Origin: Chachezhania sediminis
Lineage (GTDB): Bacteria; Pseudomonadota; Alphaproteobacteria; Rhodobacterales; Rhodobacteraceae
Direction: 5' to 3'
NCBI RefSeq assembly: GCF_009765275.1
Contig: NZ_VOPH01000003.1
Span: forward strand, 496,001 to 560,000
Length of the DNA stretch: 64,000 nt
This document shows, piece after piece, positions 15,713 to 24,315 of the stretch (position 1 is its first letter; the number at the start of each line of letters is the position of its first letter). The notes under the pieces were generated by a model. The model saw nothing but the letters and a program-made list of their open reading frames with translations, made no database searches and was not told the origin of the DNA. Position numbers and translations under genes: made by a program.

Positions 15713-16234
15713 TCAGATTCCTTCGATCGGCGCTGTGGGAAGGCCGTTATGGGCCACATCGACGGCGTCGCGGATGAAGCCCACGACCAGCATCGTCAGG
15801 ACGACGGGGGCCTGCCACTGCACCCACCATTCGGGGATGATCAGGTCGCCATAGATCAGTTCCTGCCGTCCATAGGCGGTCATGAAGTTCTGCCAGGCGT
15901 AATAGGCCAGGATCCCGGCGACGACGGCGCTGATGGCGTCGGCGATGACGATCATCACCGGGCGCCACGCGGCGGGGACCGATTCGATCACGATAAGCAC
16001 CCGGACATGTCCGTTGTGCTTGAGCACCCAGGGCGCGGCCAGAAGCGCGATGCCATAGATGGAGTATTCGGTGAATTCGATCAGGCCGCGCATGGTGCCC
16101 ATGCCCAGCGATCGCGCGATCGCCTCGAGCCCGATCCACAGCGTGATCATCGCGAGCAGAATGACCGCGATCCCCGCCAGCACTGCCGAGAGCCCGTCAT
16201 AGACGGCTCCCAGCACCCGTGTCACATATGTCAT
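15713..16234 (-). CDS. TRAP transporter small permease, DctQ family
   Basis: This 173-residue protein has four hydrophobic helices (VLAGIAVILLAMITLWIGLEAIAR, in part; YSIYGIALLAAPWVL; VMIVIADAISAVVAGILAYYAW, in part; APVVLTMLVVGFIRDAV) and the DctQ-typical GHVRVLIVIESVP segment. It partners with the DctM protein encoded 2 bases downstream. The ATG at 16234 fits the DctQ N-terminus and lies 19 bases after the binding-protein stop codon. Confidence 0.9.
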   Translation of the reverse strand: MTYVTRVLGAVYDGLSAVLAGIAVILLAMITLWIGLEAIARSLGMGTMRGLIEFTEYSIYGIALLAAPWVLKHNGHVRVLIVIESVPAAWRPVMIVIADAISAVVAGILAYYAWQNFMTAYGRQELIYGDLIIPEWWVQWQAPVVLTMLVVGFIRDAVDVAHNGLPTAPIEGI

Positions 16235-16253
16235 TCTGTGCGTCCGGTCCGGA

Positions 16254-17216
16254 TTATTTCTGGAACACGGCGCGCAGTTTGGCGGTCTTATCGGCGTCGA
16301 TCTTCGCCAGCTCTTCCCAGTAGATGTCGGCCGCGCGCTTGGACAGGTCTGCACCGCCGTCGAACGACTGAACGCCTGCCTTGTCCTGCTGCTCGCGATA
16401 ATAATCGCCCTTTGCGGCCTGGAATTCCGGGGCGGCGACATCGAACCACGCGATGGTGTCGTCGATCACCTTCTTCTCTTCCGGGGTCAGGCTGTCATAG
16501 GTCTTGCCGTTCATCAGGATGTTGATCGTCACGTTGTAAAAGCCGGGGTCGATCCGCTGCTTGGTGAACTTGTCCCAGCCCAGATCCTCGATCCCCCATG
16601 CTGGCCAACCGTAGCCGAAGACCACCCCGCGCTCTAGCGCGGTATAGGCTTCGGGAACCGAGATGTCGGCATTGGTCAGGCCGAGCGAGCTGAAGAACTC
16701 GTGGAAGATCGGCGAGGAGCGCACGCGCTTGCCCTTCAGATCGTCCATGCTGGTGATCGTGTTGGCGGTGTAGAGGTGGAAGGGGATGCCGTCGCCATAG
16801 GTGGCCAGCATGACGGTGCCCATCTGTTCCTTCACCATGTCGGCCATCATCTGATAGCCGCCCGAGGCCTTCTGTTCGGCCACGGTCATGTCCGAGATGT
16901 CCTGGGCGTTGCCCAGCGGGACCATCTGCTTGTAGAGGCCCGGCGGAATGGCACCCATGTCCAGCAGACCGCTGCGCAGCGCGTTGGCCTGTTCCACGGC
17001 CGGGATCGCGTCGGGGCCGACCAGGTTGATCTGCAGGACACCCTTGCCGATCTCGTTCACATGGTCAGAGAACATGACCATCGGTTCGGCGAAAACGGAC
17101 TGAAGTGGCAGGAACGACGCCGCGCGCAGCGTGCGCTCGGCCAGGGCCTCGACTGGGGCCAGGGCAGTGGTGGCCAGGGCCGCAAGGGCAAAGAGGGCAG
17201 TTTTGGAGCGGGTCAT
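16254..17216 (-). CDS. TRAP transporter substrate-binding protein, DctP family
   Basis: The ATG at 17216 gives a 320-residue protein with a clear Sec signal peptide (KTALFALAALATTALAP...EALA). The mature domain has DctP features: ASFLPLQSVFAEPMVMFSDHVNEI, in part, then MDDLKGKRVRSSPIFHEFF and the ligand-arginine region VRSSP. It binds the substrate in the periplasm and delivers it to DctQM. It is first in the operon, with a 290-base upstream region carrying an operator-like sequence at 17273-17288. Confidence 0.92.
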   Translation of the reverse strand: MTRSKTALFALAALATTALAPVEALAERTLRAASFLPLQSVFAEPMVMFSDHVNEIGKGVLQINLVGPDAIPAVEQANALRSGLLDMGAIPPGLYKQMVPLGNAQDISDMTVAEQKASGGYQMMADMVKEQMGTVMLATYGDGIPFHLYTANTITSMDDLKGKRVRSSPIFHEFFSSLGLTNADISVPEAYTALERGVVFGYGWPAWGIEDLGWDKFTKQRIDPGFYNVTINILMNGKTYDSLTPEEKKVIDDTIAWFDVAAPEFQAAKGDYYREQQDKAGVQSFDGGADLSKRAADIYWEELAKIDADKTAKLRAVFQK

Positions 17217-17272
17217 GTCAGTCCTTCCATCGCAGGGGTTAGTGGGACATGACTCGAAGCCTTGCACGACTT

Positions 17273-17288
17273 ATTTTAAACGTAAAGG
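17273..17288. promoter_or_regulatory. Probable MarR operator upstream of the TRAP operon
   Basis: ATTTTA-AACG-TAAAGG sits 57 bases before the DctP start. With its left flank it matches the site at 8748-8767 over GACTTATTTTA plus TAAA. The right half is weaker than in the 8753 site. Confidence 0.5.
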
Positions 17289-17332
17289 AAATCGACGACC
17301 CGGTACAAATTATGCATGTATCTGCATGCAAA

Positions 17333-17373
17333 TTGCGCAAAACTTGACGTCATGACCGAGAAACTTTGCGCAA
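17333..17373. repeat. Two TTGCGCAA palindromes 33 bases apart
   Basis: The self-complementary octamer TTGCGCAA occurs at 17333-17340 and 17366-17373 in the AT-richer region upstream of the TRAP operon. TGCATG also occurs twice just before it (17313-17328). The 290-base gap 17217-17506 holds no gene that I can support, so these are probably regulatory. Confidence 0.35.
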
Positions 17374-17506
17374 GCGGGATGCATTGGTCAATGAAAATGC
17401 AAAGAAATGCGGCAGTCGCCCTGGAAGCTCTCTTTAAGGTTGCTGAATACAGCGGCGCAGATTGACGGATTTTCGAGGGAGTTCTCTGCTGGATGGTGGG
17501 GGCGCT

Positions 17507-18391
17507 TCAGGCCTTCGGGCCGTGGATCATGTCCAGCGCCAGATCGGCCAGAAGGCCGCCGGGACGGGCCAGGGTCAGGCTGACCTCGAAATGATCGAGG
17601 TCCGTCGCCACGTGCAGGGGCTGGTCTAGCGCTGCCGCCAGGTCCCGGGACTGGCGAAAGAAGTCGGGGCTTTCCCTTTCGCCTGCCGCCAGCACGACCG
17701 GGCAGCCCAGCCGGTCCAGGTTGCGGGTTGGGCTGTAGTCCCGAACCATCTCGGGCGTCAGGTGCATATAGCTGTTGCGAGCGCTCAGCCGGACCGGCTC
17801 CAGATCATAGCCGCCACTGCACAGAAGCGCGCCCTTGATCACGTCGGTGGGCAGGCCATGGGCGCATGCCCAGTCCGTCGTCACGGCACAGCCCGCCATA
17901 TGCGCGCCCGAGGAATGGCCGGCAATGTAGATCCGGTCCGGATCGCCGCAAAACCGGTGCGCATTGGCATGGACCCAGGCCACCGCCCGGCGCAGCTGGC
18001 CGATCATCGTGGGCATGTCCACGCCCGGCATGACGGAAAAGTCCACCGCGCCGTATGTAATACCATTTCGAACCATATACTCTGCAGCGTATCCGCCGTG
18101 CCTCCGGTCCAGCCCGCGCCATGCGCCGCCATGGATGAACAGCAGGACGGGCGACCCGGCCTTGGCGGCGGGAAAAATGTCGATCTTCTCGACCTCTCCC
18201 TGGCCATAGCTACCCAGCACGGGTTCGCCCACGGCCGTGCGGGCCGCAGCGGACATTTCCAGATACTGTTCGGAATATGCCGCCGGGGGACATTTCGACC
18301 ATTGGCTCTGGTCGTACTGGCGATCCAGTTCTGCCTGGGAATATCCAAGGAATACGGCATCGCCCGTTTCTGAACCCACGTCTGACCCCAC
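17507..18391 (-). CDS. Alpha/beta hydrolase, kynurenine formamidase-like
   Basis: This 294-residue protein starts at a GTG (18391) with AAGAGG upstream. The oxyanion-hole motif is LFIHGGAWRG, the nucleophile elbow is AGHSSGAHMA (GxSxG), and the catalytic His is probably in DLDHFEV near the C-terminus. The N-terminal ELDRQYDQSQW and the HGGAW/HSSGAH pair are typical of arylformamidases that hydrolyse N-formylkynurenine, but related carboxylesterases share them. It is transcribed alone, with a strong dyad 38 bases upstream. Confidence 0.8.
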   Translation of the reverse strand: MGSDVGSETGDAVFLGYSQAELDRQYDQSQWSKCPPAAYSEQYLEMSAAARTAVGEPVLGSYGQGEVEKIDIFPAAKAGSPVLLFIHGGAWRGLDRRHGGYAAEYMVRNGITYGAVDFSVMPGVDMPTMIGQLRRAVAWVHANAHRFCGDPDRIYIAGHSSGAHMAGCAVTTDWACAHGLPTDVIKGALLCSGGYDLEPVRLSARNSYMHLTPEMVRDYSPTRNLDRLGCPVVLAAGERESPDFFRQSRDLAAALDQPLHVATDLDHFEVSLTLARPGGLLADLALDMIHGPKA

Positions 18392-18428
18392 CTCTTGATG
18401 CTCCGGTCAAGGCAAATGCCTTAGGTAT

Positions 18429-18451
18429 TTAGCTAATAGATATAAAGCTAA
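18429..18451. promoter_or_regulatory. TTAGCT-N11-AGCTAA inverted repeat upstream of the alpha/beta hydrolase gene
   Basis: Perfect six-base arms (18429-18434 and 18446-18451) flank an A/T-only-like 11-base centre. The whole lies in a short AT-rich island 38 bases before the GTG at 18391. Position and symmetry suggest a repressor or activator site over the promoter. Confidence 0.5.
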
Positions 18452-18982
18452 CGGTTGGCCGGGCGTCAATCGGCAGGGCAGGGGGTGCGGCGCGGTGGCA
18501 GGTCGCGTGTACGCCGCAGGCCGGCCAGGCACCCTGTCAGGCCGGGCGCTGCCCTTTCGACACGGAGCAACGGATGGCGCCGAGCTTGGCTTAGACGATG
18601 TTGCTTTTCCAGCCCCGGTGCGGGACAGGTCAGGTCAACCGATCTTGAGCCGACGACAGTGTCGCTCGGACTTGTTGTCCATATCGGTGATAGGGATTCA
18701 GTTCGGGAATCCGCAAGGTTACTGCTTTTTTGCGATGAAACACTCGACACTGTGCTGACCGCGATAGAGTTTGCTCTCGGTATGGGTCAGCCCGCCCAGC
18801 ACCGCTGAATCCAGATTGAAGCCGCCACTTAGACAATCTGCCGCCTCTGCTTCATGCCCGGGCATGCTCAATCCGGCACGGATCGTCGAAACGAATGAGA
18901 CGATATTGGTATTGGTTCGCCCTCATCTGATTTGGTTTCTTGTGGTGACACACGGAAACGCGAAATTGAGACGGAACAGACC
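18452..18982. other. Non-coding stretch of about 530 bases
   Basis: No reading frame here has a convincing family match or start. The frame around 18680-18770 vaguely recalls the start of a response-regulator receiver domain (VVHIGDRDSVRES), but it is too short and lacks the phospho-acceptor region. A 14-base palindrome CATGCCCGGGCATG lies at 18853-18866. The base composition is lower in G+C than the flanking genes, so decayed DNA at the edge of the acyl-CoA region is possible. Confidence 0.4.
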
Positions 18983-20125
18983 TTGGATTTTGAACTCCCT
19001 GAACATGCATCGGCATTGATCGAAACCACGCGGAAGATGGTCAGGGACCTGATGCCGCACGAACCCGAATTTCAGAAGACCGGAAAGGTGCCCGAAGCGG
19101 TCGGGAAGGTTTTCCGCGACAACGGGTTCTTTTCGCTGGCCTTTCGCGAAGAGAACGGCGGCATGGGCCTTGGGATGCTTGAAATCTGTTGCATCCAGGC
19201 CGAGCTTGCCCATCTGCCGGTACAATTCTGGGCGGATGTGAAATCCTCGCAAGGTCCGCAGACCAAGATCATCGAGGATTTCGGCACCCAGGCGCAACGG
19301 CAGGCGACCTTGCCAAAGGTCATCGCGGGCGATCTGGTCATGGCGTTCTGCCTGTCGGAGCCGCATTGCGGATCGGACGTTTCGGCGATCCGCACGCACG
19401 CCGAGCGCTCGGGCGACGGCTGGCGTCTGAACGGCTACAAGACCTATGTTTCGAACGGGATCAAGGCGGGGCAGGCGGTCGTCGCGGCCTATACCGACCG
19501 GAGCAAGGGCGCCAAGGACGGAATTTCGCTGTTTCTCGTGCCCGCCGATGCGCCGGGCTACAAGTTGGCGGGGATCCTGGAACTGATGGGGCACCATACG
19601 CCGGGGGTCGCGGAGCTGGCCTTTGACGATGTCGAGCTTCCGGCAGATGCGCTGATCGGGGAAGAGGGCAAGGGGCTGTCCTATGTCATGCATGGGCTGA
19701 ACGCCGGGCGGCTGGCCATCGCGGGCACGTCGCTTGGCATGGGAGAAATGGCGCTGGAGGAGGCGCGGAACTATGCGCGTGAGCGGCCCGCCTTTGGCGG
19801 CACCCTATCGGATTTCCAGGCCGTGCAGCACATGCTGGCCGACATGGCGACCGAGATGCGCGCCGCGCGGCTTCTGATGCTCGATGCCGCCTGGCGCTAT
19901 GACCAGGGCGATGTAAGCCGGTCGCTCTGTGCCATGGCCAAACTGTTCTGTAGCGAGGCAGCCGGCAGGACGGTGGACACGGCGCTCCAGGTTTTCGGCG
20001 GCGCGGGATATGTGCGCGGCCAGCGGGTCGAACGGCTCTATCGGGACGTGCGGGTGACACGGATCTACGAAGGCGCGAGCGAAATTCAGAAGAACACCAT
20101 CGCGCGCGAAATGTTGCGCGACTGA
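18983..20125 (+). CDS. Acyl-CoA dehydrogenase
   Basis: This flavoenzyme of about 380 residues has AFCLSEPHCGSDVSAI (FAD/substrate loop), GYKTYVSNGIKAG, and the catalytic-base motif RIYEGASEIQ near the C-terminus. The start is uncertain: the frame is open from TTG 18932, but TTG 18983 gives the family-typical MDFELPEHA and was chosen; neither has a strong ribosome site. It oxidises an acyl-CoA to the 2-enoyl-CoA and passes electrons to ETF, which is encoded 550 bases downstream. It is followed by a MaoC hydratase after 14 bases, a natural next step. Confidence 0.88.
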   Translation: MDFELPEHASALIETTRKMVRDLMPHEPEFQKTGKVPEAVGKVFRDNGFFSLAFREENGGMGLGMLEICCIQAELAHLPVQFWADVKSSQGPQTKIIEDFGTQAQRQATLPKVIAGDLVMAFCLSEPHCGSDVSAIRTHAERSGDGWRLNGYKTYVSNGIKAGQAVVAAYTDRSKGAKDGISLFLVPADAPGYKLAGILELMGHHTPGVAELAFDDVELPADALIGEEGKGLSYVMHGLNAGRLAIAGTSLGMGEMALEEARNYARERPAFGGTLSDFQAVQHMLADMATEMRAARLLMLDAAWRYDQGDVSRSLCAMAKLFCSEAAGRTVDTALQVFGGAGYVRGQRVERLYRDVRVTRIYEGASEIQKNTIAREMLRD

Positions 20126-20139
20126 CACCGGGGCCCGGG

Positions 20140-20592
20140 ATGCTTGAGATACGAACCCTTCACGACCTGCGCGACCATGTCGGCGCGACGCTCACGCCCA
20201 GCGATTGGGTCGAGGTGACGCAGGACACGATCGACAGGTTTGCCGAACTGACACTCGACGACAACTGGTATCACGTCGACATCGAACGCGCCTCCCGCGA
20301 ATTGCCGGACGGCAAGACCATCGCACACGGGCTTTATACGTTGGCGCTGGTGCCCGGCCTGTCAAAGCAGATTTTTCGCATGTCGGCCCATGGGCGCGCG
20401 TTCAACTATGGCTACGACAAGGTGCGCTATCCCGCGCCTGTGCCTGTGGGGTCGCGGCTGCGCCTGCACATGACCGTGGACGAGGTGAATGAGGAACGCG
20501 GCGGGCTGATGATCCGCCGCACGTTCCTGATGGAACTGGCGGGGTCCGAGGCCCCGGCACTGGTCGCCGTGGCGCGCACCTTGGCGCTTTGA
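20140..20592 (+). CDS. MaoC-like (R)-enoyl-CoA hydratase
   Basis: This 150-residue single hot-dog protein carries the hydratase-2 motif FAELTLDDNWYHVDIERA with the catalytic Asp and His, followed by the overhanging segment KTIAHGLYTLAL. It would hydrate the enoyl-CoA made by the dehydrogenase encoded 14 bases upstream. NodN-type dehydratases have the same fold, but the position supports a beta-oxidation-like role. Confidence 0.85.
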   Translation: MLEIRTLHDLRDHVGATLTPSDWVEVTQDTIDRFAELTLDDNWYHVDIERASRELPDGKTIAHGLYTLALVPGLSKQIFRMSAHGRAFNYGYDKVRYPAPVPVGSRLRLHMTVDEVNEERGGLMIRRTFLMELAGSEAPALVAVARTLAL

Positions 20593-20620
20593 TCAGGGTC
20601 AGGTCGCTTTATTGGTTGAA

Positions 20621-20631
20621 AGGTATGACCA
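20621..20631. promoter_or_regulatory. GntR-type operator before etfBA
   Basis: AGGTATGACCA fits the FCD/FadR-type pattern TGGT-N3-ACCA with one mismatch at the first base. It lies 50 bases before the etfB start. Its centre differs from the three subtypes seen further downstream. Confidence 0.45.
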
Positions 20632-20680
20632 TTGATATTATCACAGGCGCCGAGTCCAAGTGCAGGAAAGGAAGTCTGCG

Positions 20681-21439
20681 ATGAAGGTCTTGGTGCCTGT
20701 GAAGCGCGTGATCGACTACAACGTTAAGGCCAAGGTTAAGGCCGACGGCTCGGGTGTCGATCTCGCGAACGTTAAGATGTCGATGAACCCGTTCGACGAA
20801 ATTGCCGTGGAAGAGGCGATCCGCCTGAAAGAGGCCGGCACGGCGGAAGAAGTGATCGTTGTGTCGGTCGGCGTGAAGCAGGCTCAGGAAACGCTGCGCA
20901 CGGCGCTGGCGATGGGGGCAGACCGGGCCATTCTCGTGGTCGCGGCGGATGACGTTCACAACGACATCGAACCGCTGGCGGTCGCCAAGATCCTCAAGGC
21001 GATCGTGGACGAAGAGCAGCCCAAGCTGGTGATTGCCGGCAAGCAGGCGATCGACAACGACATGAACGCGGCCGGCCAGATGCTGGCTGCCCTTCTGGGC
21101 TGGGGCCAGGCGACCTTTGCCTCGGAGCTGACCCTGGACGGCGACGCAGCCACCGTGACGCGCGAAGTCGACGGCGGTCTGCAGACGATCACCGTAGGCC
21201 TGCCTGCCATCGTCACCGCCGACCTGCGCCTGAACGAGCCGCGCTATGCGTCGCTGCCCAACATCATGAAGGCCAAAAAGAAGCCCTTGGACGAGAAGAC
21301 CGCCGCCGATTACGGCGTCGACGTGTCGCCCCGCCTCGAAGTGGTCAAGACCACCGAGCCGCCGGTGCGCAGCGCGGGCATCATGGTCGAGAGCGTCGAT
21401 GAGCTCGTGTCGAAACTCAAAGAGAAGGGGGTCGTATAA
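20681..21439 (+). CDS. etfB: Electron transfer flavoprotein, beta subunit
   Basis: This 252-residue protein begins [16 protein letters not shown] and carries the ETF-beta signature [25 protein letters not shown] (in part) and the AMP/FAD-associated [33 protein letters not shown] lies just before the ATG at 20681. EtfAB accepts electrons from acyl-CoA dehydrogenases and passes them to ETF-quinone oxidoreductase, which is not in the window. It overlaps etfA as TAATG. A dedicated ETF fits a region with six acyl-CoA dehydrogenases, although it could also be the housekeeping copy. Confidence 0.97.
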   Translation: MKVLVPVKRVIDYNVKAKVKADGSGVDLANVKMSMNPFDEIAVEEAIRLKEAGTAEEVIVVSVGVKQAQETLRTALAMGADRAILVVAADDVHNDIEPLAVAKILKAIVDEEQPKLVIAGKQAIDNDMNAAGQMLAALLGWGQATFASELTLDGDAATVTREVDGGLQTITVGLPAIVTADLRLNEPRYASLPNIMKAKKKPLDEKTAADYGVDVSPRLEVVKTTEPPVRSAGIMVESVDELVSKLKEKGVV

Positions 21440-22365
21440 TGGCTGTTCTGCTTCTTGCCGAAGTCAATTCGGGCGAATTGGCGCTGGACGCCACTGCAAA
21501 AGCGGTCTCTGCCGCCAAACCGCTGGGAGACGTTACCGTGCTCTGCGCCGGGGCCTCTGCCGCTGCCGCAGGTGAAGCCGCGTCGAAGATCGACGGTGTG
21601 GCCAAGGTGCTGGTCGCCGAGGGCGACAGCCTGGGCCATCGTCTGGCCGAGGTGACCGCGGACCTCATCGTCTCGCTCGCAGGGGATTACTCGCACATCT
21701 GCGCGCCGGCAACGACGGACGCAAAGAACATCATGCCGCGGGTCGCCGCGCTCCTGGATGTGATGGTGATTTCCGATGCCTCCGCGGTTCTGGATGCCGA
21801 AACGTTCGAGCGCCCGGTTTATGCCGGCAATGCCATCCAGACCGTAAAGTCCAAGGATGAAAAGAAGGTCATTACCTTCCGAACCTCAACCTTCGACGCG
21901 GCGGGCGATGGCGGGTCCGCGCGCGTCGACACCATCGACGTCCCGGCGGCGAGCGGTTTGTCCGAGTGGGTCGAAGACAAGGTCGCCGAAAGCGACCGCC
22001 CGGAACTCACCTCGGCGGGTATCGTCGTCTCGGGCGGGCGCGGTGTCGGCTCGCAAGAGGACTTTGCGCTGATCGAGCAACTGGCGGACAAGCTGGGCGC
22101 CGCCGTCGGCGCCTCGCGCGCGGCGGTCGATTCGGGCTATGCGCCGAACGACTGGCAGGTGGGGCAGACCGGCAAGGTCGTGGCGCCTGAGCTTTACGTG
22201 GCCGTCGGCATCTCTGGCGCGATCCAGCACCTGGCGGGGATGAAGGACAGCAAGATCATCGTCGCGATCAACAAGGACGAAGAAGCCCCGATCTTTCAGG
22301 TCGCCGACTTCGGCCTCGTCGGCGACCTCTTCACGGTCGTGCCGGACCTGATCGAGAAGCTGTGA
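21439..22365 (+). CDS. etfA: Electron transfer flavoprotein, alpha subunit
   Basis: This 308-residue protein has an N-terminal domain ([22 protein letters not shown], in part) and the C-terminal FAD-binding ETF-alpha signature: [34 protein letters not shown] (in part), [20 protein letters not shown] and [20 protein letters not shown]. It forms the heterodimer with EtfB. The coupled TAATG overlap supports equal synthesis. A damaged MaoC-like gene follows with its own GGAGG. Confidence 0.97.
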   Translation: MAVLLLAEVNSGELALDATAKAVSAAKPLGDVTVLCAGASAAAAGEAASKIDGVAKVLVAEGDSLGHRLAEVTADLIVSLAGDYSHICAPATTDAKNIMPRVAALLDVMVISDASAVLDAETFERPVYAGNAIQTVKSKDEKKVITFRTSTFDAAGDGGSARVDTIDVPAASGLSEWVEDKVAESDRPELTSAGIVVSGGRGVGSQEDFALIEQLADKLGAAVGASRAAVDSGYAPNDWQVGQTGKVVAPELYVAVGISGAIQHLAGMKDSKIIVAINKDEEAPIFQVADFGLVGDLFTVVPDLIEKL

Positions 22366-22375
22366 GGAGGGTGTC

Positions 22376-22679
22376 GTGCCATTGAACGAAGACCGGGTCA
22401 GGAATTTCGATTTCCCCAAGGTGCGTTTCTAGGTCACGGAGAAGGACGCGATGCTCTATGCTCTCGGGCTGGGCTTCGGGTCCGATCCTCTGGACCCCGA
22501 TCAGTTGCGCCACGTCCAAGAAGCGGAGCTTTCGGTTCTTCCGACGATGCCTGTGATCCTCGGGCAGCCGGGGCCGTGGTTCATGAAACCTGTGGCAGGA
22601 AGGACCGGGGATCATGTTCGAGACCCGGACCGGGGCGGACACGGTCGTGTTTGCCGGCGGGCGCGCGACCTTAGGTTGA
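22376..22679 (+). pseudogene. MaoC/hydratase-2 gene remnant with internal stop and large deletion
   Basis: A GTG at 22376 with GGAGG upstream opens a frame (VPLNEDRVRNFDF) that meets an in-frame TAG at 22430. Beyond it, the frame reads MLYALGLGFGSDPLDPDQL, then ELSVLPTMPVILGQPGPWF. This is closely similar to residues 30-75 of the intact tandem hot-dog hydratase at 50825 (ILYALGLGIGDDPLDP, FPTMPVVLGSPGMWF). After that only a C-terminal scrap, ADTVVFAGGRA, survives in another frame, matching the intact protein's end (AVVLAAGRA). The gene was once third in the etfBA operon and has lost about three quarters of its length. Confidence 0.8.
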
Positions 22680-22701
22680 TCCCGAGGTCGAGGAGGAAAA
22701 C

Positions 22702-22739
22702 AAAAAGGCCCGGCGCTGAGCCGGGCCTTTTTCGTTTTT
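22702..22739. terminator. Bidirectional intrinsic terminator
   Basis: AAAAAGGCCCGG (22702-22713) and CCGGGCCTTTTT (22721-22732) form a 12-base perfect stem with A- and T-tails on the two sides. It separates the etfBA operon from the convergent acyl-CoA ligase. Confidence 0.9.
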
Positions 22740-22748
22740 GTGCGTGTC

Positions 22749-24296
22749 TTACGCCGCGCCCGCGATCACCGCGTCGCGCAGCTTGCGCTTCATGAGCTTG
22801 CCGCTTTCCTCGCGCGGCAGCGTCTCGACGAACTCGATCCGGCGCGGAATCTTGTATTTCGCGATCCGGGGTTCGAGGAAGGCGCGGAGGCTGTCCGCAT
22901 CGGGCGTGGTGCCCGGCGCGGGCTGGATGTAGGCGGCGACGATTTCGCCGAACTCCGGGTCCGGCAGGCCGAAGACGGCGCAATCGGCGACCTCGGGGCA
23001 CAGCACCAGTTCGCTTTCGATCTCGGCAGGGTAGATGTTGGTCCCGGCAAAGATGATCATGTCACGCTTGCGGTCGCTGATGAACAGGAACCCGTCCTCG
23101 TCGAGATAGCCCACGTCACCGATCGAGATGAAGCCGTCCTTTTCACAGTCCGCCCGCGCTTCGGGGTTGTTGATATAGGTAAAGTTCGAATAGGTGCCGT
23201 TCTTCACGTAGATTTCGCCCGGCTCATTCGGGCCGAGGATCTCGTCGTTCTCGCCAAGGATGCGGATCTCGGCATGATCGACGCAGCGGCCCACGGTGCC
23301 GGGTTTCGCCAGCCACTCCTCGGGCGACGCGTGAAGCGCGATGCCGACCTCGGTGCCGCCGTAGACCTCGTGCACGATAGGGCCGAGCCAGTCCATCAGC
23401 TCGCGTTTCACCTCGACCGGGCAGGCGCTGGCGGTGTGGCTGATGAAGCGCAGCGACGAGACATCGTATTTCTCGCGCACCTCCTTAGGCAGCTTCAGCA
23501 GCTTGATAAAAATCGTGGGCACGGCGCAGATCACGTTGATCCGGTGCTTTTCGATCAGCGCAAGGAATTCTTCGGCGTCAAAGCGCGGCGTGATGACCAG
23601 CAGCTCGCCCTGGGTCGCGGCATAGCGGGCAAAGCCGTTGGGCGAGGCATGGTAGAGCGGCGTCGCGATCAGGCCGCGCATGTCCGGTGCGATGCCGATG
23701 GTGTCGCGAAAGACTTCGGCGTTGCGGCGGGTTTCCTCCGGCGTCATGGGGTCACGCATAACGCCCTTGGGTTTGCCGGTGGTGCCGGAGGTATAGATGA
23801 TCACGCCGCGATCCGCCGGATTGGCCCCCGCATGGGGTTCGGCTTCGGCGATCCAGTCCTCATAGTTCTGTTCGCCCTCGTGCACGCTGCAGTCGGCCGG
23901 GTCCAGGCGGAAGGCCTTTTGGATCGAGGGCGGCGTTTCCACCACGATCACTTCGCAGCCCTCGGGCACGAGATCGCGGACCGGCCGCAGAAGATCGGCA
24001 TGGGCGACAAGGACCTCGGCTCCGCTGTCTTCCAGCAGGAATTGGATTTCCGGGGCGGCCAGGTGCCAGTTGAGCGGCACCGAGTAGCAGCCGACGCGCC
24101 GCGCGCCCACGTTCACCTCGATGATCGGGGTGTCGTTGCGCATGAGCTGGGCGACGATCTGGCCTTCGCCCAGACCCTTCGCCTTGAGCGCGCCGGCGAC
24201 CTTGTCGATGCGGGCCTCCATCTCCTCGCGACCGACCGAGCGGTCGCCGGTGATGATGCCTGCGGGGCTGCGGGTTTCGCTATCAGTGTCGCGCAT
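22749..24296 (-). CDS. AMP-forming acyl-CoA ligase
   Basis: This 515-residue protein of the ANL superfamily has the P-loop-like motif IIYTSGTTGKPKGV, the A5 motif VYGGTEVG, the hinge region SDRKRDMIIFAGTNIYP and the C-terminal catalytic lysine region REESGKLMKRKL. It activates a carboxylic acid to the acyl-CoA via an acyl-adenylate. ATG 24296 was chosen because AAGGAG ends 6 bases before it; ATG 24302 abuts that site. It is a close paralogue of the ligase at 45825 (shared LLKLP/RMLKLP and DVSSLRFISH/DLSSLRYISH segments). It follows a broken enoyl-CoA hydratase gene. The substrate is unknown. Confidence 0.93.
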   Translation of the reverse strand: MRDTDSETRSPAGIITGDRSVGREEMEARIDKVAGALKAKGLGEGQIVAQLMRNDTPIIEVNVGARRVGCYSVPLNWHLAAPEIQFLLEDSGAEVLVAHADLLRPVRDLVPEGCEVIVVETPPSIQKAFRLDPADCSVHEGEQNYEDWIAEAEPHAGANPADRGVIIYTSGTTGKPKGVMRDPMTPEETRRNAEVFRDTIGIAPDMRGLIATPLYHASPNGFARYAATQGELLVITPRFDAEEFLALIEKHRINVICAVPTIFIKLLKLPKEVREKYDVSSLRFISHTASACPVEVKRELMDWLGPIVHEVYGGTEVGIALHASPEEWLAKPGTVGRCVDHAEIRILGENDEILGPNEPGEIYVKNGTYSNFTYINNPEARADCEKDGFISIGDVGYLDEDGFLFISDRKRDMIIFAGTNIYPAEIESELVLCPEVADCAVFGLPDPEFGEIVAAYIQPAPGTTPDADSLRAFLEPRIAKYKIPRRIEFVETLPREESGKLMKRKLRDAVIAGAA

Positions 24297-24315
24297 GGGC
24301 ATCTCCTTGAGTGCA

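Noticed and set aside
18660-18780. Possible response-regulator receiver fragment (VVHIGDRDSVRES)
   Set aside because: It is too short, lacks the Asp phosphorylation region and has no supporting neighbour; the resemblance may be chance.
18905-18920. TTGGTATTGGTTCGCC as another GntR operator
   Set aside because: It lacks the second ACCA half-site and dyad symmetry.
22430-22432. In-frame TAG in the MaoC-like frame as possible recoding
   Set aside because: The frame is also deleted for most of its length and frame-shifted at the end, so ordinary decay explains it; there is no recoding signal.
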